Shown: positions 39,004-48,214 of the stretch, piece after piece
Layout of the letters: each line of letters starts with the position of its first letter
Position numbering within the stretch: the first letter of the stretch is position 1
Origin: Rhodanobacter glycinis
Lineage (GTDB): Bacteria; Pseudomonadota; Gammaproteobacteria; Xanthomonadales; Rhodanobacteraceae
DNA length: 64,000 nucleotides
Reading direction: 5' to 3'
NCBI RefSeq assembly: GCF_900114325.1
Contig: NZ_FOSR01000011.1
Span: 1 to 64,000, forward strand
Translations under genes and position numbers: made by a program
Notes under the pieces: generated by a model
Databases searched by the model: none
What the model saw: only the letters and a program-made list of their open reading frames with translations
What the model was told of the DNA's origin: nothing

Positions 39004-40038
39004 TCAAAGGTGCTGGCGCGCACCCTGCTTCAGTTGTTCGATGGTCTCGGGCGTGAGTGGACCGAGCACGCCCCTGCGATGCTCGGGGATATGCGCAATG
39101 GCTTCTTCGTCACCGAATACGTAGTGATCCAGCAGGTTCCGCCAACTGTCGCGCTCGGCGGACGGCAGCGCACGGAAGGCGAGCAGGCAGTGGTACAGCG
39201 CCGCCCGCGCATGCCCGGTGTGGTAGCCCGGGATATCGACCGGGTTCCACCAATAGTTCACCAGCGCGTTGAGCCGCTCCAGCGATTCGACGTTGTGCCA
39301 CCACAAGGGCGGCATGTAGATCGCATCGCCCGGATGCAACTCGGCCACCTGCGCCGCCGCCAGTGCGCGCTTCAGGCGCGGATAGCGCGGATCATCCGGC
39401 CGGTCCAGCCGCGCCATGCTGATCGCGGCACCGGTGGGTGCGAAATCCAGCGGGCCGATGTAGAGGTTCGGCAGCTGCTCCGGCGGGAACAGCGTGAAGC
39501 GGCGCGTGCCGCACACCACGCAGGCGATGTTGTGCTGCGAATCGAAATGCGTGGGCGTGGTGACCCGGTTGCCCATCCACAGGCGCGGCTCCACGCCGGG
39601 GTCAAGGAAAGGCAGCGCATGATCGGCAAGGAATCCGGGCAGGCAATCGCGGATCGGCGCACTCTGGATCACCAGCCCCGGCGCATCTTCGCGCCGGCTG
39701 TACTTTGCCAGGCGCTGCAGCCCCAGGGTCACCGGCACCTTGAAGTGCTGGTAGCTGAGATCGCTCATGTCCGCCGTGTAGCCGATGATGCCATCGGCGT
39801 CCGGCTCGATCATCAAGGTGCTCACGTCGGCACCGTTGTCCAGCTCCGCCAACCGCTGCGCGAAGGCCGTGTCCGACTGTTGCGCCAGCTTCACGATCGG
39901 CCAGTCACGCACCAGGCCACGGATCACCAGCGGACGCTCGCGGCCCAGCACGTCGTCGAGTCCGAACGGGCGATCACCGCCGGCCTGGTATTCCTCGATG
40001 GCGGCGGGCGCAGGGGTCGCGCGGGAAAGTTCGCTCAT
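39004..40038 (-). CDS. JmjC-like cupin (putative 2-oxoglutarate/Fe(II) dioxygenase)
   Basis: This 344-residue protein has a cupin_8/JmjC fold. The iron facial triad is visible as HFD in TTPTHFDSQHNIACVV and a distal His in MPPLWWHNVESL. The ARRFTLFPPEQ-like segment (GTRRFTLFPPEQLPNLY) matches protein hydroxylases of the FIH/TYW5 type. The start overlaps the trpF stop (ATGA), placing it inside the tryptophan block. It converges on the LysR gene. Its target could be a protein or RNA; this is unknown. Confidence 0.85.
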   Translation of the reverse strand: MSELSRATPAPAAIEEYQAGGDRPFGLDDVLGRERPLVIRGLVRDWPIVKLAQQSDTAFAQRLAELDNGADVSTLMIEPDADGIIGYTADMSDLSYQHFKVPVTLGLQRLAKYSRREDAPGLVIQSAPIRDCLPGFLADHALPFLDPGVEPRLWMGNRVTTPTHFDSQHNIACVVCGTRRFTLFPPEQLPNLYIGPLDFAPTGAAISMARLDRPDDPRYPRLKRALAAAQVAELHPGDAIYMPPLWWHNVESLERLNALVNYWWNPVDIPGYHTGHARAALYHCLLAFRALPSAERDSWRNLLDHYVFGDEEAIAHIPEHRRGVLGPLTPETIEQLKQGARQHL

Positions 40039-40670
40039 GACGCTTCTTCCGTCTTGTCCGCGGCGCGCACGGCCGCAATGAAAGCCGCCAGCCTGGCCGG
40101 GTCCTTGATGCCTGGCGCGGACTCCACGCCGCTGGCCACGTCCACGGCCCACGGTCGCGCCGCCCGAATCGCCGCGCCCACGTTGGCGGCATGCAGGCCG
40201 CCGGCCAGCAGCAGCGGTTGCGCCAGGTCGTGCGGCATCAGCGACCAGTCGAACGCCTTGCCACTGCCGCCGGCCTCACCGAGACTATGCCCATCGAGCA
40301 GCAAGCCCATGGCATCGGGATAAGCGCGCAACCTCGGCAATGCGGCAGCCCCCTCGCCCATCGCCACGGCCTTCAACCATGGCACGCCGAATTGCGCGCA
40401 CCAGTCGTTGTTTTCCTCGCCGTGGAATTGCAACAGGTCGGGCCGCACCGTTGCCAGCACCTCCTCGACCAGGGATGCCTCGTCGTCCATGAACAGCGCC
40501 ACGCAGGTGACGAACGGGGGCAGCGCGCGGCGGATCGCCCGGGCCTGTGCGATGTCCACCTGCCGCCGGCTGCGGGCGGTGAACACCAGACCGATCGCGT
40601 CCGCCCCCAGTCGCGCCGCCAGCAGCGCATCCTCGGTCCGGGTCATGCCGCAACACTTGATCCGCGTCAT
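40035..40670 (-). CDS. trpF: Phosphoribosylanthranilate isomerase
   Basis: This catalyses the Amadori rearrangement of phosphoribosylanthranilate in tryptophan synthesis. The 211-residue TIM barrel begins [15 protein letters not shown] with the catalytic Cys in KCCGMT, has LLQFHGEE, and the general acid Asp in LLLDGHSLG. The C-terminal phosphate site is [15 protein letters not shown]. It overlaps truA upstream and the cupin gene downstream, each by ATGA, so all three are coupled. Confidence 0.97.
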   Translation of the reverse strand: MTRIKCCGMTRTEDALLAARLGADAIGLVFTARSRRQVDIAQARAIRRALPPFVTCVALFMDDEASLVEEVLATVRPDLLQFHGEENNDWCAQFGVPWLKAVAMGEGAAALPRLRAYPDAMGLLLDGHSLGEAGGSGKAFDWSLMPHDLAQPLLLAGGLHAANVGAAIRAARPWAVDVASGVESAPGIKDPARLAAFIAAVRAADKTEEAS

Positions 40671-41434
40671 TGGCTCACCTCCGGCGGCAGGCCCCAATGT
40701 GCCTCGTAGCGTGGCCCCATGAAGGCCAGCCCGTTGGGCAACGCGGTGGGACCGGCCACGTCACGATTGCGCCCGGCCAGCAGTTCGGCCATCCACTCGA
40801 CCGGCTGTTCGCCACGACCGATCGGCAGCAGCGATCCGACGATATTGCGCACCATGTGGTGCAGGAAGGCATTCGCCTCGATCTCCACCACCACCTCCTC
40901 GCCGCTGCGATGCACGCTCACCGCCAGCACGCAGCGATTGGCATGCGCGGCCTGGCACGACGCCGCGCGGAAGGCGCTGAAATCGTGCTCGCCCAGCAGG
41001 GCCTGCGCCGCGGCATGCATGCGTCCGGCATCCAGCGGCAAGCGCTCCCAGGTCACGTAGCGCGCACGCAAGGCCGCCCGTATCGGGCGATTGAGAAGGG
41101 TGTATCGATAACGCCGGCTACGCGCGGAAAAACGCGCATGAAAGTCTTCCGGCACCGCATGCGCCCAGAGCACCGCCACGCCCGTGGGCAGGTTGGAGCA
41201 AGCGCCAAGTGTCCAGCCGCGCAGGTCGCGTCGGGCCTCGGTGTCGAAATGCACCACCTGGCAAACGCCGTGCACGCCGGCATCGGTGCGACCGGCACAG
41301 GTGACATCCACCGGGTGGGCCGCCACCGACGACAGCGCCTGCTCCAACGCGCCCTGCACGGTCGCGCCGTGGCTCAGCCGTTGCCAGCCGAGAAAGCCGG
41401 TGCCGTCGTATTCGATGCCAAGAGCGATGCGCAT
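40667..41434 (-). CDS. truA: tRNA pseudouridine synthase A (U38-40)
   Basis: This modifies uridines 38-40 in the anticodon stem. The 255 residues contain the catalytic Asp51 in [11 protein letters not shown], the N-terminal [15 protein letters not shown], and C-terminal [21 protein letters not shown] 41434 is the conserved start. It is between fimV and trpF as in many gammaproteobacteria, with a strong hairpin separating it from fimV. Confidence 0.97.
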   Translation of the reverse strand: MRIALGIEYDGTGFLGWQRLSHGATVQGALEQALSSVAAHPVDVTCAGRTDAGVHGVCQVVHFDTEARRDLRGWTLGACSNLPTGVAVLWAHAVPEDFHARFSARSRRYRYTLLNRPIRAALRARYVTWERLPLDAGRMHAAAQALLGEHDFSAFRAASCQAAHANRCVLAVSVHRSGEEVVVEIEANAFLHHMVRNIVGSLLPIGRGEQPVEWMAELLAGRNRDVAGPTALPNGLAFMGPRYEAHWGLPPEVSQ

Positions 41435-41481
41435 GAAGAAACCGCAGAACACATGAAGAGCAAAGCGTAGCAGGGCCGCAA

Positions 41482-41514
41482 CGACAACGGGCCGGCAAAG
41501 CCGGCCCGTTGTCG
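41482..41514 (-). terminator. Strong hairpin after fimV
   Basis: A perfect 15-base stem with an AAA loop lies 28 bases after the fimV stop and before truA. No T run follows on the minus strand, so it may weaken rather than stop read-through into truA. Confidence 0.55.
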
Positions 41515-41541
41515 GAAACCATCAATCGTGATGCAAGAACG

Positions 41542-43899
41542 TCAGGCTAGCTTTTCCAGCAAGCCCTTCGCCACGTCCTTCTGCATCTGAGTGCCTTCCT
41601 GCAAGACCTCTTCGAGCATCGCGCGGGCGCCATCGGGATCGCCCATGTCGAGGTAGGCGCGGGCCAGGTCGAGCTTGGTATCGACCGGGTCGTCATTGAG
41701 CTCGCCGAAATCGCCGAACTCGTCGCCGGCCGGCTCCGCATGCGATGTCGTGGCCGGCTCGTCGAAGTTCCAGCTCGACACGGCTTCGTCCTTCGGCGCA
41801 ACCACTGGCTCGACCGGCTTGACCGGAGCCGCAGCCGCTTCCGCTTCCTCGGCGGCAGCCTGGGCGCGAGCCTGTTGCGGTGTCAGGTTGAAGTCGAAGT
41901 GGTACTCGCTGACCTTCTGGTTCGCGCGCAGCGGCGGCGGGGTCGGACCCGTCGACGCATCGACCGGCGCCTCGTCGGCGTAGCTGTCCAGGTCGAACTC
42001 GTTCAACGCCTGGATTTCATCCTCGGTGCGTGGCGGCACGACTTCGTCGTGAACGTCCGCGTCGTGATGCGCATGGCTCTCGTCGGCATGGGCGAACAAC
42101 GGGTGGCCCGGGGTGAGATCCTCGCCCATGTGCACCACGTCCTGCCACTCATCCTGCTGCGGGCTGCTGACATGCGCATACATGGCTTCGGCCGCGGCCT
42201 CGAAATGTTCGACGTCTCGACGGCTGTAATACAGGCTGACCAGCTCCAGGTGCAGGCCCACGTCATCCGGATGCTCGGCCAGCTGGTCGAGCAGTTCGTC
42301 CTGGTCGGGATCGGCGCCGCCGGCAGCCGACGGGATCGGCGCGTCACCGAAACGATCGGCCAGCGACGACGGCGGGGTCGGACGACCCGGCGTGGCCGCC
42401 TTGCCGCGACGACCGCGTGAAGCGAGCAGCATGAGCAGGCCCAACACCACGATGGCGGCAACGGCGATCATCGCCCACGTCTGCATGTACCAGGGCTGCT
42501 CGGGCGACGGCGCAGGATGAACCGCCGGGCGCTTGTGCACCACGGGCTTCTTCACCGCCGGCTTGGGGGCGGCGACGACTGGGGGCGCGGCAGCTGCGCT
42601 GCTCGCCACGGCAGGCGTGGTCGCGGTCGATGCCGTGCCTGCGTGGGCTGGAGCCGCTACCGCCGGCTTGGGCGTTTCATGCGCCGTCACGGCCGCCACC
42701 AGCGGCGCCGTGGCATTGCTGGACGCAGCCTCGGCTGGCGCCGGCGTGGCCGCCAGCGGCTTGGGCGGCGGCAGCCCGGCGGCCTTGCGCGCGGCGGCCA
42801 GCTTGGCCTGCAGCGCGGCAATCTCGTTGTCTTTCAGCGACAGCAGGCGCTGGTTTTTGCTGTTGATGTCCTTCAGGTCCTTCAGGCGCGAATTCAGGTC
42901 CGCGCTCTGCTGCTGCAGGCTGGCCAGCGTTTCCTGGCTGCGCTGCAGATCCTGGCGCAAGCTGGCGACCGAACCATGCTTGCCGCCGCCGGAACCAGCG
43001 CCCTGTCCGCTGTTGCCGGCCGGTACCAGCGCCAAGCGATCGCCGGTGCCGGCATGGCTTGTCGGCGAGTTGGACGCATTGGCGCGGGTGGCGGCGGCCG
43101 CCACGGAGGTCGGCGTGCGCGCGGCACCGCCACTCCAGTCGCTGTTCTGCCGCCGCACGGCAGCGGCGGCCTCGGCCACCTTCATCGCCAGGGCGTCGTC
43201 ACGCGAAGGAACGCGCAACACCGCGCCGGCCTTCAGCGCATTGATGTTGTCGCGATAGAAGGCATCCGGGTTGGCCTGCTTCAACGCCAGCATCATCTGG
43301 TCGACGTTGACCCCGCTGGGTGCCACGTCGCGAGCGACAGCCGACAGCGTCTGGCCGCGTTGCACCGGACCGTACTCGCCATTTTTCACTCCGGCAGCGG
43401 GCGCCTGGCGGGCCGTGGTCGACGGCCGGGGGCTTGCCGGCGCCGCATGGCTGGCGGCGGCATGGTGGCCCGCGTGGCGGTTGCCGGAGGTCGCGCCGGC
43501 CAGTTTGCCGGCCGGCGGATCAAGCAGTACCGGATATTCGTGCACGCTGGTGCCGGCGGCGCTGCTGACTTCGATGAGCAGATCGATATAGGGGTTGTTG
43601 ACCGGCACGCTGCTGGTAACCAGGATCACCTTGTGGCCGTGCTCATCGGCCACCTTGAACTGCAGCGGCACGGAGGGACGGCCATCGGTGATGCCGGCGC
43701 GGGTGAAGGCATCGCTCGAGGCGAGGCGCGCGCTCAGGTTCTGCAATTCCGCCGGACTGGCCGGATTCACCGGAATTTCCACCCGCAAGGGCTGGCCCAG
43801 TGCGGATTTGACCTGGATCTGACCCAGATTGAGTGCCAGTGCCTGACTACTGCCCAGCGCGAGCGCTGCCAGCACCGACAACTTCAACGAACGATTCAT
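41542..43899 (-). CDS. fimV: FimV/HubP-family polar landmark protein
   Basis: This 785-residue protein organises cell-pole functions (type IV pili, chemotaxis) in related bacteria. In order it has a signal peptide (LKLSVLAALALGSSQALA), the FimV N-terminal domain (LNLGQIQVKSALGQPLRVEIPV), a LysM-like peptidoglycan module (YGPVQRGQTLSAVARDVAP ... LKAGAVLRVPS), a coiled coil (SLRQDLQRSQETLASLQQQ), an Ala/Pro-rich linker, one TM helix (MIAVAAIVVLGLLMLLA), an acidic cytoplasmic region and the C-terminal FimV TPR (KLDLARAYLDMGDPDGARAML). GGAG precedes ATG 43899. The asd-fimV-truA order is conserved. Confidence 0.93.
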   Translation of the reverse strand: MNRSLKLSVLAALALGSSQALALNLGQIQVKSALGQPLRVEIPVNPASPAELQNLSARLASSDAFTRAGITDGRPSVPLQFKVADEHGHKVILVTSSVPVNNPYIDLLIEVSSAAGTSVHEYPVLLDPPAGKLAGATSGNRHAGHHAAASHAAPASPRPSTTARQAPAAGVKNGEYGPVQRGQTLSAVARDVAPSGVNVDQMMLALKQANPDAFYRDNINALKAGAVLRVPSRDDALAMKVAEAAAAVRRQNSDWSGGAARTPTSVAAAATRANASNSPTSHAGTGDRLALVPAGNSGQGAGSGGGKHGSVASLRQDLQRSQETLASLQQQSADLNSRLKDLKDINSKNQRLLSLKDNEIAALQAKLAAARKAAGLPPPKPLAATPAPAEAASSNATAPLVAAVTAHETPKPAVAAPAHAGTASTATTPAVASSAAAAPPVVAAPKPAVKKPVVHKRPAVHPAPSPEQPWYMQTWAMIAVAAIVVLGLLMLLASRGRRGKAATPGRPTPPSSLADRFGDAPIPSAAGGADPDQDELLDQLAEHPDDVGLHLELVSLYYSRRDVEHFEAAAEAMYAHVSSPQQDEWQDVVHMGEDLTPGHPLFAHADESHAHHDADVHDEVVPPRTEDEIQALNEFDLDSYADEAPVDASTGPTPPPLRANQKVSEYHFDFNLTPQQARAQAAAEEAEAAAAPVKPVEPVVAPKDEAVSSWNFDEPATTSHAEPAGDEFGDFGELNDDPVDTKLDLARAYLDMGDPDGARAMLEEVLQEGTQMQKDVAKGLLEKLA

Positions 43900-44093
43900 G
43901 CCTGCTCCCCCAACTACCCGAATACCGCCAGTTGCTTTCGTCACCGCGGAATGACGGCAACTTTACGAATTGAGGCGTCACTTTAGTTAGATAGCCGCCA
44001 ATCAACAATAGCCGGGGGAGGGAAATGGGCAGTGCATCGCGCCTTGAAGGCTGTCGGGCCCACCAGACTCGACAAGCTCCCGGTCCGTACCGA

Positions 44094-44411
44094 TCACTGC
44101 CCCGCGGGGGAAGGCCTCTGACCGGATTGCACCGCCTGCAGCTGTTTCTTCAGCTCGGCGATGGTGCTGTCCTGTTGCTGCAGCCGGGCCGCCGCCTGCC
44201 GGCTGCGCGACTCCTGCTCTGCCACGCCCTGCTGCAGCCGCGCTACCCGGCTTTTGTCGCGGCTCAGCTGCTGTTGAAGCGGGCTGGATGCGGCCGGGGC
44301 GGCGGCGACGCGCGGGGCCGCCGCCTGCGTACCCGCCGCCAGGGCCGGCAGCGACAACAAGCCCAGCGTCAGCAGGCCGGGCACACACGAAAACGGCAAG
44401 CGATACGTCAC
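44094..44411 (-). CDS. Small secreted coiled-coil protein coupled to asd
   Basis: This 105-residue protein starts at GTG 44411, whose bases overlap the asd stop (GTGA). A signal peptide is clear (PGLLTLGLLSLPALAAG). The mature part is a Gln-rich coiled coil (LQQQLSRDKSRVARLQQGVAEQ ... LQQQDSTIAELKKQLQAV) like the N-terminal coiled coil of YbgF-type proteins but without a TPR. I assign no function. Its position between asd and fimV suggests an envelope role. Confidence 0.7.
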   Translation of the reverse strand: MTYRLPFSCVPGLLTLGLLSLPALAAGTQAAAPRVAAAPAASSPLQQQLSRDKSRVARLQQGVAEQESRSRQAAARLQQQDSTIAELKKQLQAVQSGQRPSPAGQ

Positions 44412-45436
44412 AGATAGTTCTCGATCAGCAGTTCGGCAATCTGCACGGCATTCAGGGCCGCGCCCTTGCGGATATTGTCGGCGACAACCCACAGGTTGAG
44501 CCCGTGTTCGCCGGCCAGGCCCTCGCGGATGCGGCCCACGAATACCGGATCCTTGCCGGCCGCATCACCCACCGGCGTAGGATAACCGCCCGCCTTGCGC
44601 TCGTCCTGAACCACCACGCCATCGGCCTGTTCCAGCAGTTCCCGGGCCTGTTCGGCCGTGATCTTGTCGCGCGTCTCGATATGCACCGCCTCGGCGTGGC
44701 CGTAGAACACCGGCACGCGCACCGCGGTGGGGTTCACCTCGATCGACGGATCCTCCAGGATCTTGTGCGTCTCCCACACCAGTTTCATTTCTTCCTTGGT
44801 GTAGCCGTTGGGCTGGAAATCGTCGATGTGCGGGATCACGTTGAACGCGATCTGCTTCGGGAATTTCTTGCTTTCCACGTCCTGGAAATTGAGCAGCGCC
44901 GCGGTCTGCTTGCCCAGTTCTTCCATGCCCGAGCGCCCTGCCCCGGACACCGACTGATAGGTCGCGATGTTGATCTTGTCGATGCCCACCGCCCGGTGAA
45001 TCGGCGCCAGCACCACCAGCAATTGCATGGTCGAGCAGTTCGGATTGGCGATGATGCCGTGCGTGGTGTACTGCGCGATGGCGTGCGGATTCACCTCGCT
45101 CACCACCAGCGGGATGTCGTCCTGGTAGCGAAACTCGGAGGTGTTGTCGATCACCACCGCACCAGCCGCGGCCGCACGCGGTGCATGCACCTTGCTGACC
45201 GAGCCACCAGCCGAGAAGAACGCGATATCCACGCCCTCGAAGTCGTAATCGGCCAGGTTTTTCACCGTCACCTGCTTGCCCGCGAACTCCACCTTGCCGC
45301 CAGCGGAACGCTCGCTGGCCAGCGGCACCAGCTCGCTGACTGGGAAATCGCGCTCGGCGAGGATGGCGAGCAGGGTCTCGCCCACGGCGCCAGTGGCGCC
45401 AACCATCGCAACCTTGTAACTGCTCTTCTTGCTCAT
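44408..45436 (-). CDS. asd: Aspartate-semialdehyde dehydrogenase
   Basis: This reduces aspartyl phosphate to aspartate semialdehyde for lysine, threonine, methionine and diaminopimelate synthesis. The 342 residues have the NADP-binding VAMVGATGAVGETLL, catalytic Cys134 (IIANPNCSTMQL), and the substrate Arg/His region AVRVPVFYGHAEAVHIET. The start overlaps the preceding dehydrogenase gene stop (ATGA) and the stop overlaps the coiled-coil gene. Confidence 0.97.
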   Translation of the reverse strand: MSKKSSYKVAMVGATGAVGETLLAILAERDFPVSELVPLASERSAGGKVEFAGKQVTVKNLADYDFEGVDIAFFSAGGSVSKVHAPRAAAAGAVVIDNTSEFRYQDDIPLVVSEVNPHAIAQYTTHGIIANPNCSTMQLLVVLAPIHRAVGIDKINIATYQSVSGAGRSGMEELGKQTAALLNFQDVESKKFPKQIAFNVIPHIDDFQPNGYTKEEMKLVWETHKILEDPSIEVNPTAVRVPVFYGHAEAVHIETRDKITAEQARELLEQADGVVVQDERKAGGYPTPVGDAAGKDPVFVGRIREGLAGEHGLNLWVVADNIRKGAALNAVQIAELLIENYL

Positions 45437-46470
45437 CGGATAGATTCTTGTCGGGGTGGTGAAAGAGGCGCGCGGGCCACGGCCAGCGCTTCGGGGTTCA
45501 GCAGGTTGGGTGGATGCCCGGCATGCGGGCCATGGCCGAACAGTGCCAATACATTGTCCACGGCCACTGCGGTCATCGCGCGACGGGTTCCGGTCGTGGC
45601 GCTGGCGATATGCGGGCTGAGCAGCGCGTTGTCGAGCGCCAGCAGGTCGGGATGCACGCGCGGCTCGCCCTCGAACACGTCGAGTCCGGCCGCGGCCAGC
45701 CGCCCGTCGCGCAAGGCGGCGGCCAGCGCCACATCGTCCACGATGCCGCCGCGCGCCACGTTCACCAGCACCGCAGTCGGTTTCATCTGCGCCAGTTCGG
45801 CGGCGCCGATCGCGTGACGGGTATCAGGCGTCAGCGGCAACACGAGCACAAGGAAATCCGCTTCGCGCAGCAAGTCCGCCTTGTCCACGTAACGCGCATG
45901 GCATTCATGCTCGGTGGCCTCGGGCAGGCGTGAACGGTTGTGGTAGATCACCGGCATGCCGAATCCCGAAGCGCGACGCGCCACGGCCTGGCCGATACGC
46001 CCCATGCCGAGAATACCCAAGGTGCCACCGCGCACATCGGTGCCCAGCCAACCCTTGAATTCGGTGGCATGCCACTGGCCCGCTCGCAGCCAGCGTTCGG
46101 CGGCGCCCAGGCGCCGCGCCGCGCCCAGCAACAGCGCCCAGGCATGGTCGGCCACGCTCTCGTTGAGCACGTCGGCCGTGTTCGAGGCAGCGATGCCAGC
46201 GGCAGTGAGCGCGGCCACGTCGAGGTTGTCGTACCCCACGGCCAGGTTGGCCACGATGCGCAGGTGCTTTGCACCCGCCACTTCCGCCGCACCAATGCGC
46301 TCTTTCATGCCGACGATGGCTGCATCGTGGGAAGCCAGTTTCGCCACCAGATCAGCCGGGCCCAAGGTCCGCTCCACCGACTCTTCCACCACGCGAAAAT
46401 GCGGTTGCAACCGCGCGATCACGTCGGGAAAGGTGGGGCGCGAGACCCATACGCTGGGCTTGTCGGTCAT
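45433..46470 (-). CDS. NAD(P)-dependent 2-hydroxyacid dehydrogenase (glyoxylate/hydroxypyruvate reductase-like)
   Basis: The 345 residues are a D-isomer 2-hydroxyacid dehydrogenase: Rossmann GILGMGRIGQAVARRA, catalytic Arg in LVNVARGGIVDD, Glu in LDVFEGEPRVH and His in LLSPHIASAT. The text VGYDNLDVAALTAAGIAASNTADVLNESVADHAW resembles GhrB/glyoxylate reductases. It lies where pdxB precedes the usg/truA block in E. coli, but it lacks the long C-terminal PdxB domain, so erythronate-phosphate activity is not supported. ATG 46470 is preceded by CCAGGAC. It is coupled to asd by ATGA. Confidence 0.9.
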   Translation of the reverse strand: MTDKPSVWVSRPTFPDVIARLQPHFRVVEESVERTLGPADLVAKLASHDAAIVGMKERIGAAEVAGAKHLRIVANLAVGYDNLDVAALTAAGIAASNTADVLNESVADHAWALLLGAARRLGAAERWLRAGQWHATEFKGWLGTDVRGGTLGILGMGRIGQAVARRASGFGMPVIYHNRSRLPEATEHECHARYVDKADLLREADFLVLVLPLTPDTRHAIGAAELAQMKPTAVLVNVARGGIVDDVALAAALRDGRLAAAGLDVFEGEPRVHPDLLALDNALLSPHIASATTGTRRAMTAVAVDNVLALFGHGPHAGHPPNLLNPEALAVARAPLSPPRQESIR

Positions 46471-46501
46471 CTGTCCTGGTTCCAATACTGCGAACGACCC
46501 G

Positions 46502-47590
46502 TCACGGGATGCGCGGTTGCACCGCGCCCACATCGCCACATTGGGCGCGGTGACGCAGTGCATGATCCATCAGCACCAGCGCCATCATCGCCTCGGCGAT
46601 AGGCGTGGCACGAACGCCGACGCAGGGGTCGTGACGGCCCTTGGTGACCACTTCCACCGGCTCGCCGGCCAGGTTCACGCTGCGGCCGGGAATCAGGATG
46701 CTTGAAGTGGGCTTCAGCGCGATCGAGGCAACCACCGCCTGACCCGTACTGATGCCCCCAAGGATGCCACCGGCATGATTGGACGTAAAGCCGTCCAAAC
46801 GCATTTCATCGCGATGCTGGCTGCCGTGTTGTTCGACGGCCGCGAAACCGTCGCCGATTTCCACACCCTTCACCGCATTGATCGACATCAACGCCGACGC
46901 CAGATCGCCATCCAGCTTGCCGTAGATCGGCTCACCCCAGCCCGGCGGCACGCCATCGGCCACCACGGTAACGCGCGCACCGACCGAATCGCCGGATTTG
47001 CGCAGCGCATCCATGGCCTTTTCCAGCTCCGGCACCTGTTCCGCGCAGGGCCAGAAGAATGGATTCTGCTCGACCGCATTCCAGTCGAAACCGCGAGGCT
47101 TTGCGTCGCCCAACTGCGACAGGTAACCGCGCACGCGCACGCCGTGGCGCTCGGCCAGCCACTTCTTGGCGACTACTGCGGCGGCCACGCGCATGGTGGT
47201 CTCGCGTGCCGATGAACGACCGCCGCCCCGCGGGTCACGGATACCGTACTTCTGCCAGTAGCTGTAATCGGCGTGACCGGGGCGGAAGGTTTGCGCGATG
47301 TCGCCGTAATCCTTGCTGCGCTGGTCGGTATTGCGGATCAGCAGCGCGATCGGCGTGCCGGTGCTGCGTCCCTCGTACACGCCGGAAAGAATCTCCACCT
47401 CGTCGGCTTCACGGCGTTGCGAGGTATGCCGGCTCTTGCCGGTGGCGCGACGATCGAGATCGTGACGAAATTCGCCGGCATCGATCGGCAGCCCCGGCGG
47501 ACAACCGTCGATCACGCAGCCAATCGCCGGCCCGTGGCTTTCGCCAAAGGTGGTGACGGTGAAGAGTTTGCCGAAGGAATTGCTGGACAC
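46502..47590 (-). CDS. aroC: Chorismate synthase
   Basis: This forms chorismate from EPSP with reduced FMN. The 362-residue enzyme carries [50 protein letters not shown] and [21 protein letters not shown] 47590 ([15 protein letters not shown]) gives the conserved N-terminus; upstream in-frame sequence is not conserved. It is 31 bases before the 2-hydroxyacid dehydrogenase gene, so the two are likely cotranscribed. Confidence 0.97.
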   Translation of the reverse strand: MSSNSFGKLFTVTTFGESHGPAIGCVIDGCPPGLPIDAGEFRHDLDRRATGKSRHTSQRREADEVEILSGVYEGRSTGTPIALLIRNTDQRSKDYGDIAQTFRPGHADYSYWQKYGIRDPRGGGRSSARETTMRVAAAVVAKKWLAERHGVRVRGYLSQLGDAKPRGFDWNAVEQNPFFWPCAEQVPELEKAMDALRKSGDSVGARVTVVADGVPPGWGEPIYGKLDGDLASALMSINAVKGVEIGDGFAAVEQHGSQHRDEMRLDGFTSNHAGGILGGISTGQAVVASIALKPTSSILIPGRSVNLAGEPVEVVTKGRHDPCVGVRATPIAEAMMALVLMDHALRHRAQCGDVGAVQPRIP

Positions 47591-47668
47591 GGGGTTTGGA
47601 CGTCCATCCGATGAGAGCCGTCCAAGCTTACCCGGGTTTGCGCCGCATGTCGCGGCGCACAAGAAACC

Positions 47669-48211
47669 TCAACCAGCGGCCCGCGCACGCCACTCGCGGG
47701 CAAGCAGCGCGTAGATCGCGTCGTCGGCCCATGCGTCGCCATCACGAAAACTTTCGCGAAAATGCGCCTCCTGGCGCATGCCGAGCCCTGCCAGCAACCG
47801 TACGCACGGCGTATTGCGCGGATCGACCGAAGCGAACACCCGATGCCGCCCCAGCTCGCCGAAAGCGAGGTCAAGCATCGCCGCCAGCGCCTCGGTAGCC
47901 AGCCCTTTGCCCTGCCACGATGGAGCGAGGCTGATGCCCAGTTCCACGGTATCCCTGCCCACGAAATGCAGGCCGAGGTCCCCCGCCAGTTCAGCGGAAT
48001 CGCGCCAGCGGATGGCGAACTGGAACCAGCTGTCCGGCGTGTCAAACACCACGCCCTGCTGGCGCTCGATGAACTCCCGCGCCGCCTCGACCGATCCCGG
48101 GCGCCACCCCTGGTAACGGCTGACCCGCGGGTCGGCACGGTAGGCGAACAGCGTCGCGGCATCGCCTGGATGAAGTGCATCCAGCCGCAATCGCGCCGTG
48201 GCCAGTTCCAT
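47669..48211 (-). CDS. GNAT-family N-acetyltransferase (RimJ/RimL-type)
   Basis: This 180-residue protein matches the Acetyltransf_3 pattern: ELATARLRLDALHPGDAATLF, VELGISLAPSWQGKGLATEAL with the acetyl-CoA loop, and VFASVDPRNTPCVRLLAGLGM. Members acetylate ribosomal protein N-termini or small amines; the target is unknown. The ATG lies three bases after the prmB stop, so it is translated with prmB. Confidence 0.88.
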   Translation of the reverse strand: MELATARLRLDALHPGDAATLFAYRADPRVSRYQGWRPGSVEAAREFIERQQGVVFDTPDSWFQFAIRWRDSAELAGDLGLHFVGRDTVELGISLAPSWQGKGLATEALAAMLDLAFGELGRHRVFASVDPRNTPCVRLLAGLGMRQEAHFRESFRDGDAWADDAIYALLAREWRARAAG

Positions 48212-48214
48212 CGA

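Noticed and set aside
45433-46470. pdxB (erythronate-4-phosphate dehydrogenase) by position
   Set aside because: The protein lacks the PdxB C-terminal dimerisation domain and its text resembles glyoxylate reductases.
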